From CAMWXW01 sp051650105 (GTDB lineage Bacteria; Desulfobacterota; Desulfovibrionia; Desulfovibrionales; Desulfovibrionaceae), in contig JBOFIJ010000006.1 of NCBI GenBank assembly GCA_051650105.1, positions 1 to 64,000 of the forward strand: a stretch of DNA of 64,000 bases, in the 5' to 3' direction. A program made the translations under genes and the position numbers. Numbering within the stretch: position 1 is the first letter of the stretch; every line of letters begins with the position of its first letter. Positions 1 to 8,391 of the stretch are shown here, piece by piece. The notes below the pieces were generated by a model that was not told the DNA's origin, did no database searches, and saw only the letters and a list, made by a program, of their open reading frames with translations.

Positions 1-126
1 GTTGGTTTTACCCGAAACCGATGTGCTAACCTTTTAGGAGGCAGTCGTCTACGGTAGGGCTGATGATTGGGGTGAAGTCGTAACAAGGTAACCGTAGGGG
101 AACCTGTGGTTGGATCACCTCCTTTA
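1..126 (+). rRNA. rrs: 16S ribosomal RNA, 3' end (partial)
   Basis: The opening bases are the conserved 3' end of 16S rRNA: the helix 44/45 region with the GTCGTAACAAGGTAACCGTA block, then GGATCACCTCC carrying the anti-Shine-Dalgarno. The 5' part lies outside the window. The exact 3' end is placed at about 124-126 by analogy with other bacteria. No 23S rRNA follows on this strand; a lipoprotein gene and tRNA-Ile come next. Confidence 0.97.
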
Positions 127-219
127 ACGATAATAAACTCTTCTTCTTTTCTATTCTTTATTCAATGTGCAGGTACGTGTTGTTGCTTCTGTGTGTTGTT
201 ATGCCAAAATGGAGTGTTT

Positions 220-525
220 ATGAAATCTCTTTTTAATGCCTTATTTTTATCATCTTTTCTCATTCTTGCTGGGTGTGCTGTTTCAACAACAAATGCACTT
301 ATTTCTGTTCCTTCTACGCCTGTTTCTGCCGGACCGCCTGTTCCCTTAACAAAGAAAGGCGAATCTGTTTGTCATAACGTTCTAGGCATTATTGCTTGGG
401 GTGATTGTACAATTGAAACTGCTAAGAAAGCTGGTGGCATCACCACTGCTGGACAAGTAAATCAGGATAATTTTGGTATATTAGGCATATATTATAAAAC
501 AACGACAGTGGTAACAGGTTCTTAA
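220..525 (+). CDS. TRL-like lipoprotein
   Basis: A 101-residue secreted lipoprotein. It begins MKSLFNALFLSSF and has a lipobox ending ILAGC at about residue 19, so it should be lipidated and membrane-anchored. The mature part matches the TRL-like family from memory: a Cys in ESVCHN, then GIIAWGD, IETAKKAGGIT and a terminal ILGIYYKTTTVV. The family was named for association with tRNA loci, and this copy lies between 16S rRNA and tRNA-Ile. The start is the ATG at 220, with GGAG at 211-214. The reading frame stays open upstream into the 16S gene, but that part is not credible as protein. The molecular function is unknown. It would be co-transcribed with the rRNA unless it has its own promoter. 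Confidence 0.8.
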   Translation: MKSLFNALFLSSFLILAGCAVSTTNALISVPSTPVSAGPPVPLTKKGESVCHNVLGIIAWGDCTIETAKKAGGITTAGQVNQDNFGILGIYYKTTTVVTGS

Positions 526-537
526 TATAAGTTCTTG

Positions 538-614
<77 letters not shown>

Positions 615-1556
615 TTACTCTATCTCGGATGCAGAATATTCGAAGATGTTCTTATTATTTTCTTTTGATACATAGATATACATACCTCCCTCAAATGCTT
701 CACCGTATTCTGTTTCTATAGTATATGAAAAATAGTCTTCTATTGTAGTTCCTTCCTCTATTTCTAAGCCCTCTCCTAAAATATAATTAAAGCCACCGTA
801 ATATGTCATTGTTAGAAAACCATATTGCCCTGTTGCCATTGTATCTAATAATGACGGATCGTTATTTACTTCTGTTATGCTATACCCTGCATCTATATTA
901 TCTTGGCGTAAAACGTATCCCGTTGTATATCTTTGGTTATTTTCTGTTTCGTTATTAGGTATATCTTCATCGTTTTCTATGTTGCTTTCTTCATTGGAAA
1001 AATCGTCGTCTTCTCTATGTTCTTCTTCTGTATGTGTATTTTCCTTGTGTATTATTTGGGGGTTAAGAAATGCATTTTGTATTTCTTTATAAAATATTGG
1101 AACATTGTCATCGTCAATTGCTGGGAATATGATAGACTGTTTTTGTGTACTTTGTGGTGGGACGTATAGTGAATCTGCTATATGCCAAGAATCATGTATT
1201 TCAGATTCTCTTTTCATTTTTAGATATTCTATAATACTTCCTGTAGGAAGTTCATGTGTGCCTTCTAAAAAATTCTTTTTTAAGAATGAGGGTTCTAGAA
1301 GGGCAATTAATGCATATCCTGAAAAATTTTCTCCTGTTGGAAAAAGAATTTTTGGATAAATACCTAATTCTTCACCCATAAAAAAATTATATAACGTTAT
1401 TTTAGCATTTGTAGAGAAAATAATGATAAAATCATTATTTTCTCTACATAGATCTGTTTGTGCTAAAGAAACCTCAATAGAAATTGTTTGAAGGAGGCGT
1501 AGCTCAAACACCATATCCTGTTGTATTTCTTCCTCTGTAATATGAATGATATTCAT
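615..1556 (-). CDS. Orphan protein resembling the N-terminus of Desulfovibrio RTX/VCBS adhesins
   Basis: A 313-residue acidic protein of unknown function. Residues about 25-90 contain a pattern (NDFIIIFSTNAKITLYNFF, then ILFPTGENFSGYALIALLEPS) that recalls the start of large RTX/VCBS adhesins of Desulfovibrio: NDLV.F..G..ITL.NFF, then a LPDG.....L.A. segment. That resemblance is from memory and is weak. The middle (about 165-215) is very Glu/Asp/Asn-rich. No repeats, membrane segment or secretion signal are seen. It would therefore be a free-standing N-terminal module or a truncated remnant. The stop codon abuts the last base of tRNA-Ile. The start ATG at 1556 lacks an obvious Shine-Dalgarno. 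Confidence 0.55.
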   Translation of the reverse strand: MNIIHITEEEIQQDMVFELRLLQTISIEVSLAQTDLCRENNDFIIIFSTNAKITLYNFFMGEELGIYPKILFPTGENFSGYALIALLEPSFLKKNFLEGTHELPTGSIIEYLKMKRESEIHDSWHIADSLYVPPQSTQKQSIIFPAIDDDNVPIFYKEIQNAFLNPQIIHKENTHTEEEHREDDDFSNEESNIENDEDIPNNETENNQRYTTGYVLRQDNIDAGYSITEVNNDPSLLDTMATGQYGFLTMTYYGGFNYILGEGLEIEEGTTIEDYFSYTIETEYGEAFEGGMYIYVSKENNKNIFEYSASEIE

Positions 1557-1655
1557 AAATAATTAACTTCTTATTGTATATTTAGACACTCTTTTGCCAT
1601 TATTTTGTGTGGTATCATCTGCAATAGAAAGGCCATTGTAATTTTTATCGCTTCA

Positions 1656-4085
1656 TCAGAAAACTTCTTTTAGAAGATCTGTAGAAGCATTGTCTTTTTG
1701 TTGCGTTGGATTACCTGTAGAGGTTTGTTTTGGTTCTGTTCCTACAACATAGGGTAGGAACAACGTTGAATTTGTTTTATTGCCAGGAAGTAAACCTGTC
1801 TTTGCATCTATTCTCACTATTATAATATCTTCTGGCATTTCAAAGTCATTTTTTGGATATGAATTCTTCACTTTTTCTTGAAAATCAATAAATATTGGAA
1901 GAGCTGTTTTTGTGCCACCTTCGTATTTACCAAGAGGTGCTGCTTGGTCAAATCCCACAAAAACACCTGTTGCTGTATGCGGTGTAAACCCTACAAACCA
2001 CGCATCTTTTTCGTCATTACTTGTGCCTGTTTTTCCCGCTACAGGAATATTTAACCAACGAGCTGGACTTCCTGTCCCCTCAGAAATAACGGATTTCAAA
2101 AGGCTTTGCATAATATATGCATTTTGTGGACTTATTGCATTTACTCTATTTATTGGAAATTCATATAAAGTATAGCCTGCTGCATCTTTAATAGAACTTA
2201 TAAAGCGTCTTTTACTCACTATACCACTATCTGCAAAGGCAGTATATGCCTCCACAAGATTGACTAATGTCGTTTCTGCAGCTCCTAAGCTAATACCTAG
2301 TTCATTTGGATAATTGCCTTCGAGTTGGAGCTCTTTTGCTCTTTTTATGATGTTGCCAACACCTACATCTTGTGCAATTCTAATGGTACATAAATTTCTA
2401 GACTGTGCAAGAGCGCTTCTAAAAAGCATATAACCAAAAAATTTGTTTTGATAGTTGCTTGGTCTCCATAATTTATTTGTTACAGGATCTATTATTGCTA
2501 CGGGAGAATCTAAAACTAACGTACCTGCGGTATAACCTTTATCTAACGCTGTGGAGTAAACAACGGGTTTAAATGCCGATCCAGATTGTCTTTTAGCCTG
2601 AAGAGCTCTATTAAATTTGCTCTCTGCAAAATCATATCCTCCAGACATAGCCAAAACATCACCCGTTTTTACATCTAAAGAGAGAAGTGCTCCTTGGGCG
2701 ATAGGTTTTTGTTCAAGCAACATGGGAATGGTATGTTCCTTTTGTATACTGGGAATGGGGTCTTTCTTATTTTTTGGACGCTTCATAGATACCCAAATAA
2801 CATCATTTACTGAAAGAATATCAGACATTTGTTTTGGGCGGTTAAATTTATTTACTACTGTATTCACGTCTATTTTTCTTGCCCACCCTGCATCTTCTAG
2901 TGAAACTGTGCCTGTGTATTCTCCAATTTGCACAAGTGCTGTTTTATCAGTCACTTTTTTCACAAGAGCTTTGGACCACGTGCCTTCAGAGAATTTTTTT
3001 GTATCGAATTCTTTTTGTAATTTTTCCATTAATGCTATTTGGGCAGATATGTCGGAAATATTTTCTACAGAACCTTGCCAGCCTCTCCTTTTACTCAACT
3101 GTTCAAGGCCCTTACGAAGAGCTTTTGTGGCTATAATTTGTTCTTTTGCATTCATTGGGGTATAAATGTTTAAGCCAAGGCTATATATAGCATCATCACC
3201 ATAACTATCTAATAGCAGATTATTTCTTTTTGTATTTTCTTTAGAGAAGAATGTAACGAGTTCTTGCCGAACTTGTTCAACATACCACTGAGAAGCTTCA
3301 CGTAACTGTTCATCGATATTAGCAGTATCGTGAAAAGATAATTGTGTTCTCATAGCTTCTTCATATTCTGTTTTTGTAATAAAATTTGTTTCGTACATTC
3401 TTGTCAGAACATATTCTTGTCTTTGTCTTGCAGAAGCTGGATTTGAATAAGGACTATATCGTGAGGGTGCTTTTGGTAAACCTGCTATCATAGATGCTTC
3501 TGCTAACGTTATTTCTTGAACATGCTTGCCAAAATAAACACGCGAAGCTGCTTCTACTCCATAAGCTCCTGCTCCAAGATATATTTGATTAAGATAGATT
3601 GTTAGAATTTCTTTTTTGGAGAGATATTTTTCTAAGCGGTATGCCAAAATTGCTTCTTTTAATTTTCTTGTATATGTACGCTCTGGGCTAAGGAGCAAAG
3701 CTTTAACTACTTGCTGTGTTATAGTGCTCCCACCTTGTTTTACCGAGCCAGACCATGTATTTATTATGAAAGCTCTTATTATAGAAATAAAATCCACTCC
3801 ATCATGCTGATAAAATGAACGATCTTCTGCTGCAAGAAAAGCGTTAATGAGTATTTGAGGGATATCTTTTAACATAACAAGATAGCGACGTTCTTTATAG
3901 AGTTCACCAATGATACTTCCATCTTTTGCATATATGGTTGTTACTAGATTCGGACGATAGTCTGCCAAATTTTTGAAATCTGGTAATTCTCTTGAAATTA
4001 TTGTGACAAGAATAATACCGACAATACACCCTATTGCAAATAGGCTAGCACTTGTAATCGCTATATATAAGAACGTCTTTTTCAT
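1656..4085 (-). CDS. mrcA: Penicillin-binding protein 1A (bifunctional transglycosylase/transpeptidase)
   Basis: Class A PBP of 809 residues that polymerises and cross-links peptidoglycan in the periplasm. A single N-terminal membrane anchor lies at about 6-31. The GT51 glycosyltransferase domain follows, with the catalytic Glu in AAEDRSFYQHDG (about residue 87) and GGSTITQQ at about 118-125. The transpeptidase domain has SAFK near residue 502, SRN in AQSRNL and KTGT near 685. An OB-like insert between the domains is consistent with the PBP1A class. Its ATG overlaps the TGA of the upstream YkgJ-type gene by four bases (ATGA), so the two are probably translationally coupled. The tail after the transpeptidase domain is short and polar. 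Confidence 0.96.
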   Translation of the reverse strand: MKKTFLYIAITSASLFAIGCIVGIILVTIISRELPDFKNLADYRPNLVTTIYAKDGSIIGELYKERRYLVMLKDIPQILINAFLAAEDRSFYQHDGVDFISIIRAFIINTWSGSVKQGGSTITQQVVKALLLSPERTYTRKLKEAILAYRLEKYLSKKEILTIYLNQIYLGAGAYGVEAASRVYFGKHVQEITLAEASMIAGLPKAPSRYSPYSNPASARQRQEYVLTRMYETNFITKTEYEEAMRTQLSFHDTANIDEQLREASQWYVEQVRQELVTFFSKENTKRNNLLLDSYGDDAIYSLGLNIYTPMNAKEQIIATKALRKGLEQLSKRRGWQGSVENISDISAQIALMEKLQKEFDTKKFSEGTWSKALVKKVTDKTALVQIGEYTGTVSLEDAGWARKIDVNTVVNKFNRPKQMSDILSVNDVIWVSMKRPKNKKDPIPSIQKEHTIPMLLEQKPIAQGALLSLDVKTGDVLAMSGGYDFAESKFNRALQAKRQSGSAFKPVVYSTALDKGYTAGTLVLDSPVAIIDPVTNKLWRPSNYQNKFFGYMLFRSALAQSRNLCTIRIAQDVGVGNIIKRAKELQLEGNYPNELGISLGAAETTLVNLVEAYTAFADSGIVSKRRFISSIKDAAGYTLYEFPINRVNAISPQNAYIMQSLLKSVISEGTGSPARWLNIPVAGKTGTSNDEKDAWFVGFTPHTATGVFVGFDQAAPLGKYEGGTKTALPIFIDFQEKVKNSYPKNDFEMPEDIIIVRIDAKTGLLPGNKTNSTLFLPYVVGTEPKQTSTGNPTQQKDNASTDLLKEVF

Positions 4086-4642
4086 TTAGTGATCTTACCT
4101 TCTTTAAAGCCCCAGGACGCACGCAAAAGAGAATACAATGCGTACAGGTATGTAGGATGTATATTGTTTTCTTGAAGTGTTTCCTCTAATGTTTTTCCTT
4201 CAGTTAAAGCACATTGCCCAAAAAGACAAATATTACTGTTATCAAAAATCCAAAAAGGAAAAATTTGACACAAATAAGGTCGAACAGAACGGGGAAGAAA
4301 ACACCCATTGGGAGTTAAAAAAACACAATGTTTCACTGTTCCTCGAAGTGGCAGAGTCCAATGTTGTTTTTTCTCTGTAAAAATTACATTTAATTGCTCT
4401 TCTTCATGCGGAAAGAGAACGTTAATATTTTGTAGAAACCTTTCTGTATTGTCCACCTGTACAAATAAAGAACTTGGGTCTGTTATACCCAAAAAGTCAG
4501 AAATCCTCTTACATTCATTGTAGGAGGTTGGAAAAAGGAGATCCATGTGATCATCATTTCTGAAAATACAACATGTTTTTCCTTCTTTTCCGCATTCTAT
4601 ACATGCTTTTGCCACTTTTGTATCAGAACCTGTGAGGCTCAT
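4082..4642 (-). CDS. YkgJ-family cysteine-cluster protein
   Basis: A 186-residue protein with the Cys pattern of the YkgJ/CxxCxxCC family, thought to bind zinc or Fe-S. It has CIECGKEGKTCC near the N-terminus, then CVFLTPNGC, RPYLCQIFPFW and a late CLFGQC. No enzymatic function is established for the family. It is the first gene of a two-gene unit with PBP1A (four-base ATGA overlap). The start has TGGAG just upstream. A link to the cell wall is suggested only by this coupling. Confidence 0.85.
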   Translation of the reverse strand: MSLTGSDTKVAKACIECGKEGKTCCIFRNDDHMDLLFPTSYNECKRISDFLGITDPSSLFVQVDNTERFLQNINVLFPHEEEQLNVIFTEKKQHWTLPLRGTVKHCVFLTPNGCFLPRSVRPYLCQIFPFWIFDNSNICLFGQCALTEGKTLEETLQENNIHPTYLYALYSLLRASWGFKEGKITK

Positions 4643-4798
4643 GAGGATTCTCCAGAAGGGTATTTACGTTCTTCTAGAGCAAGATACATACCTTGTTATA
4701 TTTTGAGAAAGGAATTATTTTAGCAGAATCTTAGGAAAAGTCTACTTCTTTACAGGAATTGTCTTTTTTTTTAAGAAAAATATATAACAATATAAGAG

Positions 4799-4820
4799 AG
4801 ATACGTGTATCTGTTTTTTT
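4799..4820 (+). promoter_or_regulatory. Dyad with T-run upstream of the T3SS operon
   Basis: AGATAC-GT-GTATCT is an inverted repeat at 4799-4812 followed by GTTTTTTT. It lies in the 263-bp divergent spacer between the YkgJ gene and the T3SS operon. It could be an operator, or a small hairpin (AGATA-CGTG-TATCT) with a U-run acting in the operon leader. The sequence does not decide between these. Confidence 0.35.
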
Positions 4821-4905
4821 CTATATTTGTTGTAGGCTATAGTCTTTTATTTTATATGCCGAAAGGCTTTGTGAGACTTTTTGGAGTGAGGAGGATTTTT
4901 TCTTT

Positions 4906-5226
4906 ATGAAAAAGACAGACAGTAGTGTTCAATCCATACAAGAATATCTTTCCAAAAGTCGTGAGAAACTTGAAAAATTAAAGAAAACAATTAAAGAACA
5001 AGATCGTACTCTTATTGCTATAAAGAAAGATTTAGAAAGTTTTGGTATCACTTTTGGACACACAATCCATATTCCTACCGAAATAGAGAGTCTCACATTT
5101 CCAAAAGAATTATCAGATACTATAGCTGTTATGAGGGATTTAATTAAATCTTTACCAAAAGATGACGAAATACTTCCAAATAAGAAAGGGTTTTTACACC
5201 ATTCTAGAAAATTACAAATGCTATAA
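4906..5226 (+). CDS. Small helical protein, first gene of the T3SS translocator operon
   Basis: A 106-residue charged, mostly helical protein; residues about 8-45 look like a coiled coil (EYLSKSREKLEKLKKTIKEQ). I do not recognise the family. It stands 14 bp ahead of a SycD/LcrH-type chaperone and two translocators. In Yersinia the equivalent first gene is lcrG, a small helical cytoplasmic regulator that binds the needle-tip protein. An LcrG-like role is therefore possible by position and size only. A good ribosome site (GAGGAGG) precedes the ATG. Confidence 0.65.
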   Translation: MKKTDSSVQSIQEYLSKSREKLEKLKKTIKEQDRTLIAIKKDLESFGITFGHTIHIPTEIESLTFPKELSDTIAVMRDLIKSLPKDDEILPNKKGFLHHSRKLQML

Positions 5227-5240
5227 AAAGGGGTATCACA

Positions 5241-5771
5241 ATGCAAGTAAATACCACAGAAAATACGCAGGTAGATCAGTTAATAAATGAATTAAACAAA
5301 CAAGGTCTTGATTTCGCAACACCAACAGGCATAGAAGCTATGGTCGCACGTGTCTTTGCTGGAGAGGCTTCTCTAAAAGACGAATTAAAGATAAGTGATG
5401 AGGCATTAGAAGCCATTTATTTCTTGGGATACACAAAGTACAAAAATAGAAGGTATCAGGATGCTATAGATATCTTTAGCCTTATTGTTACAATGGATCC
5501 GTTCCACTATAACGGGCTTTTTGGCCTTGCTTCTTCTAATCAGATGATAAAAGCATATGAAGCTGCTGTATATTATTATTTTATGGCTGCTCCTTTTGCA
5601 GGTGGAAATCCAGCACCTCGTTTCCATGCTGCAGAATCTTTATTAGCTCTTCAAGAAAAACAAATTGCTGTAGAAACATTTGAAAGTGTAATAAAAGAAA
5701 CAAAAGATAAACAGTTGTATAAGGCATATATTGAAAGAGCAGAAACAATTTTAGCTAATATAAAGAAATAG
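5241..5771 (+). CDS. Type III secretion translocator chaperone (SycD/LcrH family)
   Basis: A 176-residue class II T3SS chaperone with tandem tetratricopeptide repeats at about 50-155. Examples are EAIYFLGYTKYKNRRYQDAIDIF and the following FGLASSNQMIKAYEAAVYYY. Such proteins hold the two hydrophobic translocators soluble in the cytoplasm before export. Size, the TPR positions and a location directly upstream of YopB- and YopD-like genes fit SycD/LcrH/IpgC. AAAAGGGG precedes the ATG. A 132-bp spacer with two strong hairpins separates it from the next gene. Confidence 0.88.
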   Translation: MQVNTTENTQVDQLINELNKQGLDFATPTGIEAMVARVFAGEASLKDELKISDEALEAIYFLGYTKYKNRRYQDAIDIFSLIVTMDPFHYNGLFGLASSNQMIKAYEAAVYYYFMAAPFAGGNPAPRFHAAESLLALQEKQIAVETFESVIKETKDKQLYKAYIERAETILANIKK

Positions 5772-5779
5772 TTGTACAA

Positions 5780-5829
5780 TACACATCTACAAGAGAAACT
5801 GTTGTTAATTACTTTTTTGTAGATGTGTA
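5780..5829 (+). repeat. Long-stem inverted repeat in the T3SS operon
   Basis: TACACATCTACAA at 5780-5792 pairs perfectly with TTGTAGATGTGTA at 5817-5829 across a 24-base loop. It lies just after the chaperone gene. No T-run follows, so it does not look like a simple intrinsic terminator. RNA processing, stability or attenuation are possible roles. Confidence 0.7.
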
Positions 5830-5853
5830 CTATAGGCCTTTCCTTGTGTTTCT

Positions 5854-5877
5854 ATGCCTTTTTATAGAAAAAGGCAT
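5854..5877 (+). repeat. Second hairpin upstream of the YopB-like gene
   Basis: ATGCCTTTTT and AAAAAGGCAT form a perfect 10-bp stem with loop ATAG. The hairpin ends about 26 bases before the YopB-like start and about 15 before its Shine-Dalgarno. It may influence mRNA stability or translation of the translocator. Confidence 0.7.
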
Positions 5878-5903
5878 CTTAACTAAGAGTAAGGAGGCTA
5901 ACC

Positions 5904-7373
5904 ATGTCTATTAACTTAGGTGGAAATGCCATTTCACATAGTGCAGCACAACAGGCTGCTGTTATTGCGGAACAGGTGGCGGATCAATTGGAGTCAGCTC
6001 AAGATTCTACTGTGTCAGAGGGTGTCCAAGAAGGTGATGCAAGCTCTACTGTTACTAAAGATGCTGTACAAGGCAAAAATTCAGATTCCCAAGGCCAAGG
6101 AGACGGAGGAAAACATCCGTCTGAACAAAATTCTTCTGAAATAAAAGATGCAAAAACCGCAAAAAGTAATACCGCCTCTACGGCACAAAGAAGTTCTACC
6201 ACTTCTGGTACTGAGATAAATTTAGAGAAAACTGCTTCAACGCAAACGGATGTTGATGGTGTTTTATCTGCTCCCATTTCTAAAACACAAAAAGAAGGTG
6301 AGCCTATTTTTGTGGATTTTGCACAGCCAACGCTCCCTGCTCCAACACGGTTTACGTCTGCTGAACTTGTTATTGCTATGATAAAACTTGGGGCAGACAG
6401 TGTGGATCAAAGCCTTAAGGCACAACAAGGTAGTATTGAATCTACTCAAATTGCGAGATTACAGGATTTACAAATTAAAGCGCAAATGATGCAGGATTAT
6501 TATAAAAATAGTCCACCTACAAAAAGTGGCTTTAAAATGATTTTTGAAGGAATTGCAGCACTCTTTAAAGGAAATCTTCAAGAAGCTGGAGAACTACTTA
6601 AAAGAGGCTTTGAAGCCTCAGGGGCACAAATAGCTTCTATTGTTATGACTGTTATTTCTATTGCATTAGCTGTTGCTTCCTTTGGAGGGGCCTCTGCTCT
6701 TGTTGTACTTAGCTGTGCAGCATTGGTAACATCGTTTTTATCAGACCCTGCACTTATGAAGGATATTGTTGATTTATGCACTGATGGGGGTTCATCAGAT
6801 CTTAAAGGCTTTCTTGATGAATTCACCAAGGCTATGCAGGGTATTACTATGGCCCTTCAGGTAATTACTATGGTTATGTCTCTTGGTACATCTGCTGGTG
6901 CACTTGTGAGCAAAGTGGTAACAAAAATTGCCGCAAAGACAGCGAAAGTTGCAACAAAAGCAGCGTCGAAAACTTCTTCCTTTGCTGCTAAAAATACGTT
7001 AGATCTTGCACAAAAAATGTCTAAAAATATGTCTAAATTTGTTTCTAAGAATCTTGGAGATTCAAAAAAAGTTGATAAAACAATGAGTACATTTGCTAAA
7101 GTTTCTACAACTTCTGCAGAGGTAGTAAGCACAACTGCAGGGGTTACAAGTTCTGTAATGACAGCTGTAACAACAGCAAAAACGGCAGAACATCAAGCCT
7201 TTCAAGCAGAGGTTGATAGATTTGATATTTATTTAGATAGTCATAAAATTGATGGTGAAAAACAAGATGCTCTTACAGAACAAATTATGGATAGATATAG
7301 AGCTATGTTAGAAACATTAATGCAATCTGTTGCTTCCTTAAATAGTGCTATGGTTTCTGCTGCAAAAGCATAA
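5904..7373 (+). CDS. Type III secretion translocator, YopB/IpaB-like
   Basis: A 489-residue protein with the layout of the large hydrophobic translocators that form a pore in host membranes. A low-complexity Ser/Thr/Gln-rich N-terminal third lacks a Sec signal. Two hydrophobic stretches follow, at about 245-290 (AQIASIVMTVISIALAVASF and onward) and about 315-345 (GITMALQVITMVMSLGTSAG). An amphipathic Lys/Ala-rich segment (AAKTAKVATKAASK) and a helical C-terminus come after. A strong AAGGAGG precedes the ATG. The upstream SycD-type chaperone and downstream YopD-like gene support the call. Subfamily is not certain: YopB, SipB and SseC share this layout. Confidence 0.85.
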   Translation: MSINLGGNAISHSAAQQAAVIAEQVADQLESAQDSTVSEGVQEGDASSTVTKDAVQGKNSDSQGQGDGGKHPSEQNSSEIKDAKTAKSNTASTAQRSSTTSGTEINLEKTASTQTDVDGVLSAPISKTQKEGEPIFVDFAQPTLPAPTRFTSAELVIAMIKLGADSVDQSLKAQQGSIESTQIARLQDLQIKAQMMQDYYKNSPPTKSGFKMIFEGIAALFKGNLQEAGELLKRGFEASGAQIASIVMTVISIALAVASFGGASALVVLSCAALVTSFLSDPALMKDIVDLCTDGGSSDLKGFLDEFTKAMQGITMALQVITMVMSLGTSAGALVSKVVTKIAAKTAKVATKAASKTSSFAAKNTLDLAQKMSKNMSKFVSKNLGDSKKVDKTMSTFAKVSTTSAEVVSTTAGVTSSVMTAVTTAKTAEHQAFQAEVDRFDIYLDSHKIDGEKQDALTEQIMDRYRAMLETLMQSVASLNSAMVSAAKA

Positions 7374-7409
7374 TTATTGTATCTTTATTATATATCAAGG
7401 AGATATCGT

Positions 7410-8345
7410 ATGAATTCAATTAATAATACTTCAATTAATCAAATGCCTTCCCAAATGCCTACAGAAATATTACCAGAACTACAACAGATTCAAAATGCTG
7501 CTGTGGAAGCCTTAAATAATGTTAATACTGTTGGAAATTTGGGACAAAATAGGGTGACTGAGCAAGATATAAAAGCTGTTGTACAGGAAGTTATAGATGA
7601 AAAAACATCTGCACCGCTTTTGAAAGAACCTAATTCTGAAAAAGCTGATGCTGGAAGATCTCAACTCTTTGGTCTTAAAAGTACTGCTTCTCTCATTATT
7701 AATATGATGCTTGAACAACTTGATAACTCGAATAAAAGTCGTTCTATTTCAAGAGAAACAAGTACTATTCAACAAAATCTTTCCACAGCAAGTAAAGAAG
7801 CTGCTGCAGAAAAAATGCAAACTCAGGCAGATACTACTGCTAAACAAGCTGCTTTTCAAATAGGTATGGCTGTTGTGGGTACTGGTTTTGCTCTTGGTGG
7901 TACAGGAATGCAAGCTAAAGCTACTCATAGTATGGGAAAAGACCCTGCTAAGGTGAACCTCGATAAAAATAATACGCCACAGAAGATTGCTAACAAAACG
8001 GCTAAAGAACACGATTTCTCTGCGATAGGGAAAAAAGTGGAGGATACGGATAAAGGTCCTAAAAAAGCAATAGATTGGCAGAGTATTGCGGGTGGATTAA
8101 CTGCTGGTGCTGCTGGGGTTCAACAAACTGGTGTAGGTGCTGGTACTATGTTGCAATCAGATTCCCAAAAACTTCAGGCAGAAGCCCAGTTCTTACAGGT
8201 GAGTGCTGATATAGAAATGACTCAGCGGACTAAAGAAGAAGCTAGGTACGAAACTTTTAAGCGTAGTACAGAAACATTGAATAAGGTTATTGCGGATTTA
8301 TTAGCTTCAATTAATGCTGCTGCTCAAGCTGCAGGAAGAGGGTAA
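7410..8345 (+). CDS. Type III secretion translocator, YopD/IpaC-like
   Basis: A 311-residue partner translocator. It has a polar N-terminal region, one glycine-rich hydrophobic stretch at about 150-175 (AAFQIGMAVVGTGFALGGTG), a second small Gly/Ala patch near 235 (AGGLTAGAAGVQQ) and a long C-terminal amphipathic helix. This matches the smaller hydrophobic translocator class that pairs with YopB-like proteins at the host membrane. The start is the ATG at 7410 with AAGGAG at 7398-7403; an upstream in-frame start at 7377 has no ribosome site. The immediate neighbours are the YopB-like gene and two secreted-protein genes. Confidence 0.8.
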   Translation: MNSINNTSINQMPSQMPTEILPELQQIQNAAVEALNNVNTVGNLGQNRVTEQDIKAVVQEVIDEKTSAPLLKEPNSEKADAGRSQLFGLKSTASLIINMMLEQLDNSNKSRSISRETSTIQQNLSTASKEAAAEKMQTQADTTAKQAAFQIGMAVVGTGFALGGTGMQAKATHSMGKDPAKVNLDKNNTPQKIANKTAKEHDFSAIGKKVEDTDKGPKKAIDWQSIAGGLTAGAAGVQQTGVGAGTMLQSDSQKLQAEAQFLQVSADIEMTQRTKEEARYETFKRSTETLNKVIADLLASINAAAQAAGRG

Positions 8346-8391
8346 TTGCATTTTATAATGTATATTTTCTTCTTAGGTAAAGGAGTATGGT

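Noticed and set aside
106..219. Upstream extension of the TRL-like gene into the 16S rRNA
   Set aside because: It overlaps the rRNA and anti-Shine-Dalgarno; the ATG at 220 has its own ribosome site and a proper lipoprotein signal.
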